The position numbers were made by a program, and so were the translations under genes. Below, piece after piece: positions 20,850 to 22,220 of a stretch of 22,220 nt of DNA. Each line of letters begins with the position of its first letter. Position 1 is the first letter of the stretch. Below the pieces are notes generated by a model. The model did no database searches and was not told where the DNA came from. It worked only from the letters and a program-made list of their open reading frames with translations. Location: contig DBRM01000055.1 in NCBI GenBank assembly GCA_002305965.1, positions 1 to 22,220 of the forward strand. The letters are read 5' to 3'. This stretch comes from Syntrophomonas sp. UBA1368 (lineage in GTDB: Bacteria; Bacillota; Syntrophomonadia; Syntrophomonadales; Syntrophomonadaceae).

Positions 20850-20948
20850 ACGAAATAATTCTTTTTTACACATCCATACATTTGAATCATATCAATGAAC
20901 AGTTCCATGATTTAGGCTAATCACCACTGCTATCTCTACGATGATTTC

Positions 20949-20990
20949 AAAAGGCAACAGCAGTACCTGAAAAGATACTGCTGTCACTTT
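20949..20990 (-). terminator. Intrinsic terminator of the crotonase-family gene
   Basis: ACAGCAGTA (20976-20984 read on the minus strand) pairs with TACTGCTGT (20957-20965), extended by AAAAGTG and GCCTTTT on the flanks, ending in TTTT. It lies about 12 bp after the stop codon at 21002. Confidence 0.75.
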
Positions 20991-21001
20991 TAAGCTTTAA
21001 G

Positions 21002-21784
21002 TTATTTTCCCTTGAATTCCGGTTTGCGTTTTTCAAAAAAGGAATTGATGGCTTCGGTCTGATCTTCGGTACCGCAGCAAAATACTGACTGGGCCTGTTC
21101 AAAGGCCAGTCCGGCAGCCAGACTGCTTTCGTTGGCCAGGTTAATGCCCCGCTTGGCAAAACGGATAGCCATCGGCGGCATACCGGCCATTCTTTTGGCT
21201 AATTTAATGGCTCGTTCTTCCAGCTTGTCTCTGGGAACTACGATCTCTACCAGTCCGATCTCTTTGGCTTCGGCTGCATCCAGCTCCTCACAGCCCAGGA
21301 TAAGCCTTTTTGCCTGGCCCAAGCCTACCAATTGAGTAAGTCTTACCGTTCCGCCCATGTCCGGTGACAGACCAAATCTGACTTCGGGGATGGCGATCTT
21401 TAAATCATCGGCAGCTACACGGATATCGCAGCCTAAGATCAGTTCCACTGCTGAACCGTAACAGATCCCGTGAATGGCAGCCACCACCGGGATGTGCCAT
21501 TCCTGCCACCTGCCATAAAGCCGCTGCAGGAAGTTCAAGTTTTCCGCCACAAATGTTGAACCGATAGTGTTGAGCAATTTCAAATCGATGCCGGCGGAAA
21601 AATGCGGGCCATTGGCTTTGATGACTACTGCACGTACGGACGGATCAGCTTCGATCTTATTCTGCTGCTCATGCAGCTCAGTAAATAATTCCTGGTTGAC
21701 AATATTCATGGAATCGGGATGATTCAGGGTCAGTACTGCAACATTGCCTTCCATTTCATAAATAAACCAATCTCCGTTTGCCAT
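21002..21784 (-). CDS. Enoyl-CoA hydratase/isomerase (crotonase) family protein
   Basis: The product is 260 residues, the usual size of the family. The oxyanion-hole segment is FSAGIDL (62-68) with the second backbone amide near G110. Catalytic-type glutamates are E114 (SAVEL) and E134 (IPEV), matching E144 and E164 of rat mitochondrial enoyl-CoA hydratase. D142 (SPDMGG) sits where dienoyl-CoA isomerases (ECH1) have their third acid, and AGIDL is also ECH1-like. So hydratase and dienoyl isomerase activities are both possible. The start has a GGGGG ribosome binding site. It has its own promoter and terminator. It probably acts in fatty- or aromatic-acid beta-oxidation or butyrate-type metabolism, but no pathway neighbours are present. 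Confidence 0.9.
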   Translation of the reverse strand: MANGDWFIYEMEGNVAVLTLNHPDSMNIVNQELFTELHEQQNKIEADPSVRAVVIKANGPHFSAGIDLKLLNTIGSTFVAENLNFLQRLYGRWQEWHIPVVAAIHGICYGSAVELILGCDIRVAADDLKIAIPEVRFGLSPDMGGTVRLTQLVGLGQAKRLILGCEELDAAEAKEIGLVEIVVPRDKLEERAIKLAKRMAGMPPMAIRFAKRGINLANESSLAAGLAFEQAQSVFCCGTEDQTEAINSFFEKRKPEFKGK

Positions 21785-21821
21785 TTGATTACCCCCTTAA
21801 TTTAGCTATTTCATTATTCTT

Positions 21822-21850
21822 AGCATACTTTCGGCCATATCCTTTGTCAA
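21822..21850 (-). promoter_or_regulatory. Promoter of the crotonase-family gene
   Basis: TTGACA (21845-21850) and TATGCT (21822-21827) on the minus strand are 17 bp apart, with the gene start at 21784. Confidence 0.6.
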
Positions 21851-21893
21851 TAAAATTTCCCGTTTGAAGATATTGCGAGTCGTAATATTCCTA

Positions 21894-22220
21894 TTATTTC
21901 ACCAGGGGAGAGATCACTTTGAATTCAGGGGTTCCGGCTTTCTGCAGCAAATCGAAAACGGCTGTCTCCGTATTGGTGATGACCGCTCCCATGTCATGCA
22001 TTAATTGCAGTCCGTTTTCATAATTCTCGTCGAATCGCGAGCAAACCGCATCTTTGACCAAATGCACCTGATAGCCTGCTTCCTGCAGATCCCGGGTGGT
22101 TTGGAACACGCATACATGCGTTTCGCTGCCGGTAATCAGGATGGTTTTGCGGTTTAATTCCTTCAAAATATCCCAAAGCCCGTCGGTACAAGCAGTAAAA
22201 GAGGTCTTATCCAGGTATTT
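21894..22220 (-). CDS. Isochorismatase-family cysteine hydrolase (5' end outside window)
   Basis: The frame is open to the right edge, so only the last 108 residues are present. They show the family core: KTSFTACTDGLWDIL (substrate-side Lys region), then ILITGSETHVCVFQTTRDL with the catalytic-type Cys in THVCV preceded by the cis-peptide-type segment, and YQVHLVKDAVCSR. The N-terminal catalytic Asp would lie beyond the window. The family hydrolyses amides or isochorismate (nicotinamidase, N-carbamoylsarcosine amidase types); the substrate cannot be assigned. A TTG at 22166 is not a real start because homologous sequence continues upstream of it. It is separated from the crotonase gene by about 110 bp, including that gene's promoter. 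Confidence 0.88.
   Translation of the reverse strand, partial: KYLDKTSFTACTDGLWDILKELNRKTILITGSETHVCVFQTTRDLQEAGYQVHLVKDAVCSRFDENYENGLQLMHDMGAVITNTETAVFDLLQKAGTPEFKVISPLVK

Overview
The window looks like part of the chromosome of an anaerobic, Gram-positive-type bacterium of the class Clostridia. Nearly every gene has a strong AGGAGG-type ribosome binding site, GTG and TTG starts are frequent, intrinsic terminators are common, and promoters are of the TTGACA/TATAAT type. The families (MinD ATPases carrying ferredoxin domains, NifX-like proteins, DUF134, DUF5320, DUF2680) are typical of strict anaerobes. The species cannot be named from the sequence. No tRNA, rRNA, CRISPR array, transposase, phage or plasmid gene was seen.

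Layout. Positions 1-1400 (minus) hold two membrane proteins and a small unknown protein. Positions 1565-3184 (plus) hold a large protein with an N-terminal helix-turn-helix, behind a promoter region with two dyads. Positions 3187-3613 are a non-coding repeat island bounded by 31-bp inverted repeats. Positions 3610-9861 (minus) are one nine-gene operon, read from 9861 down: DUF5320 protein, NifX-like protein, two MinD ATPases with ferredoxin domains, Mrp ATPase fused to a NifX domain, TrmO tRNA methyltransferase, DUF134-NifX fusion, NifX-like protein with a His tail, and a metallo-beta-lactamase-fold hydrolase. Positions 10223-13006 (minus) hold a two-component system and a secreted DUF2680 protein that is its likely target. 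Positions 13116-16680 (minus) hold a SAM methyltransferase with a small upstream ORF, a secreted two-domain protein, a 48-residue protein, a second Mrp ATPase and a DUF188 protein. Positions 16876-18538 (plus) hold an ECF sigma factor and its anti-sigma factor. Positions 18675-22220 (minus) hold a stand-alone elongation factor G behind a leader containing a terminator, a crotonase-family protein and the 3' part of an isochorismatase-family hydrolase.

The most interesting part is the 6.3-kb operon. Its core (two MinD-ferredoxin ATPases, an Mrp-NifX fusion and free NifX-like proteins) matches the gene set of the anaerobe-specific orange protein (ORP) complex of Desulfovibrio. Here it sits behind a sigma-70-type promoter with a palindromic operator and includes a DUF134 putative regulator, TrmO and an MBL hydrolase. 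I infer a metallocluster assembly, storage or delivery system whose client is unknown. Other points worth following are the terminator in the EF-G leader, the 11-bp tandem repeat upstream of the DUF2680 gene, compensatory substitutions in the hairpins of the repeat island, and two small ORFs with good ribosome binding sites.
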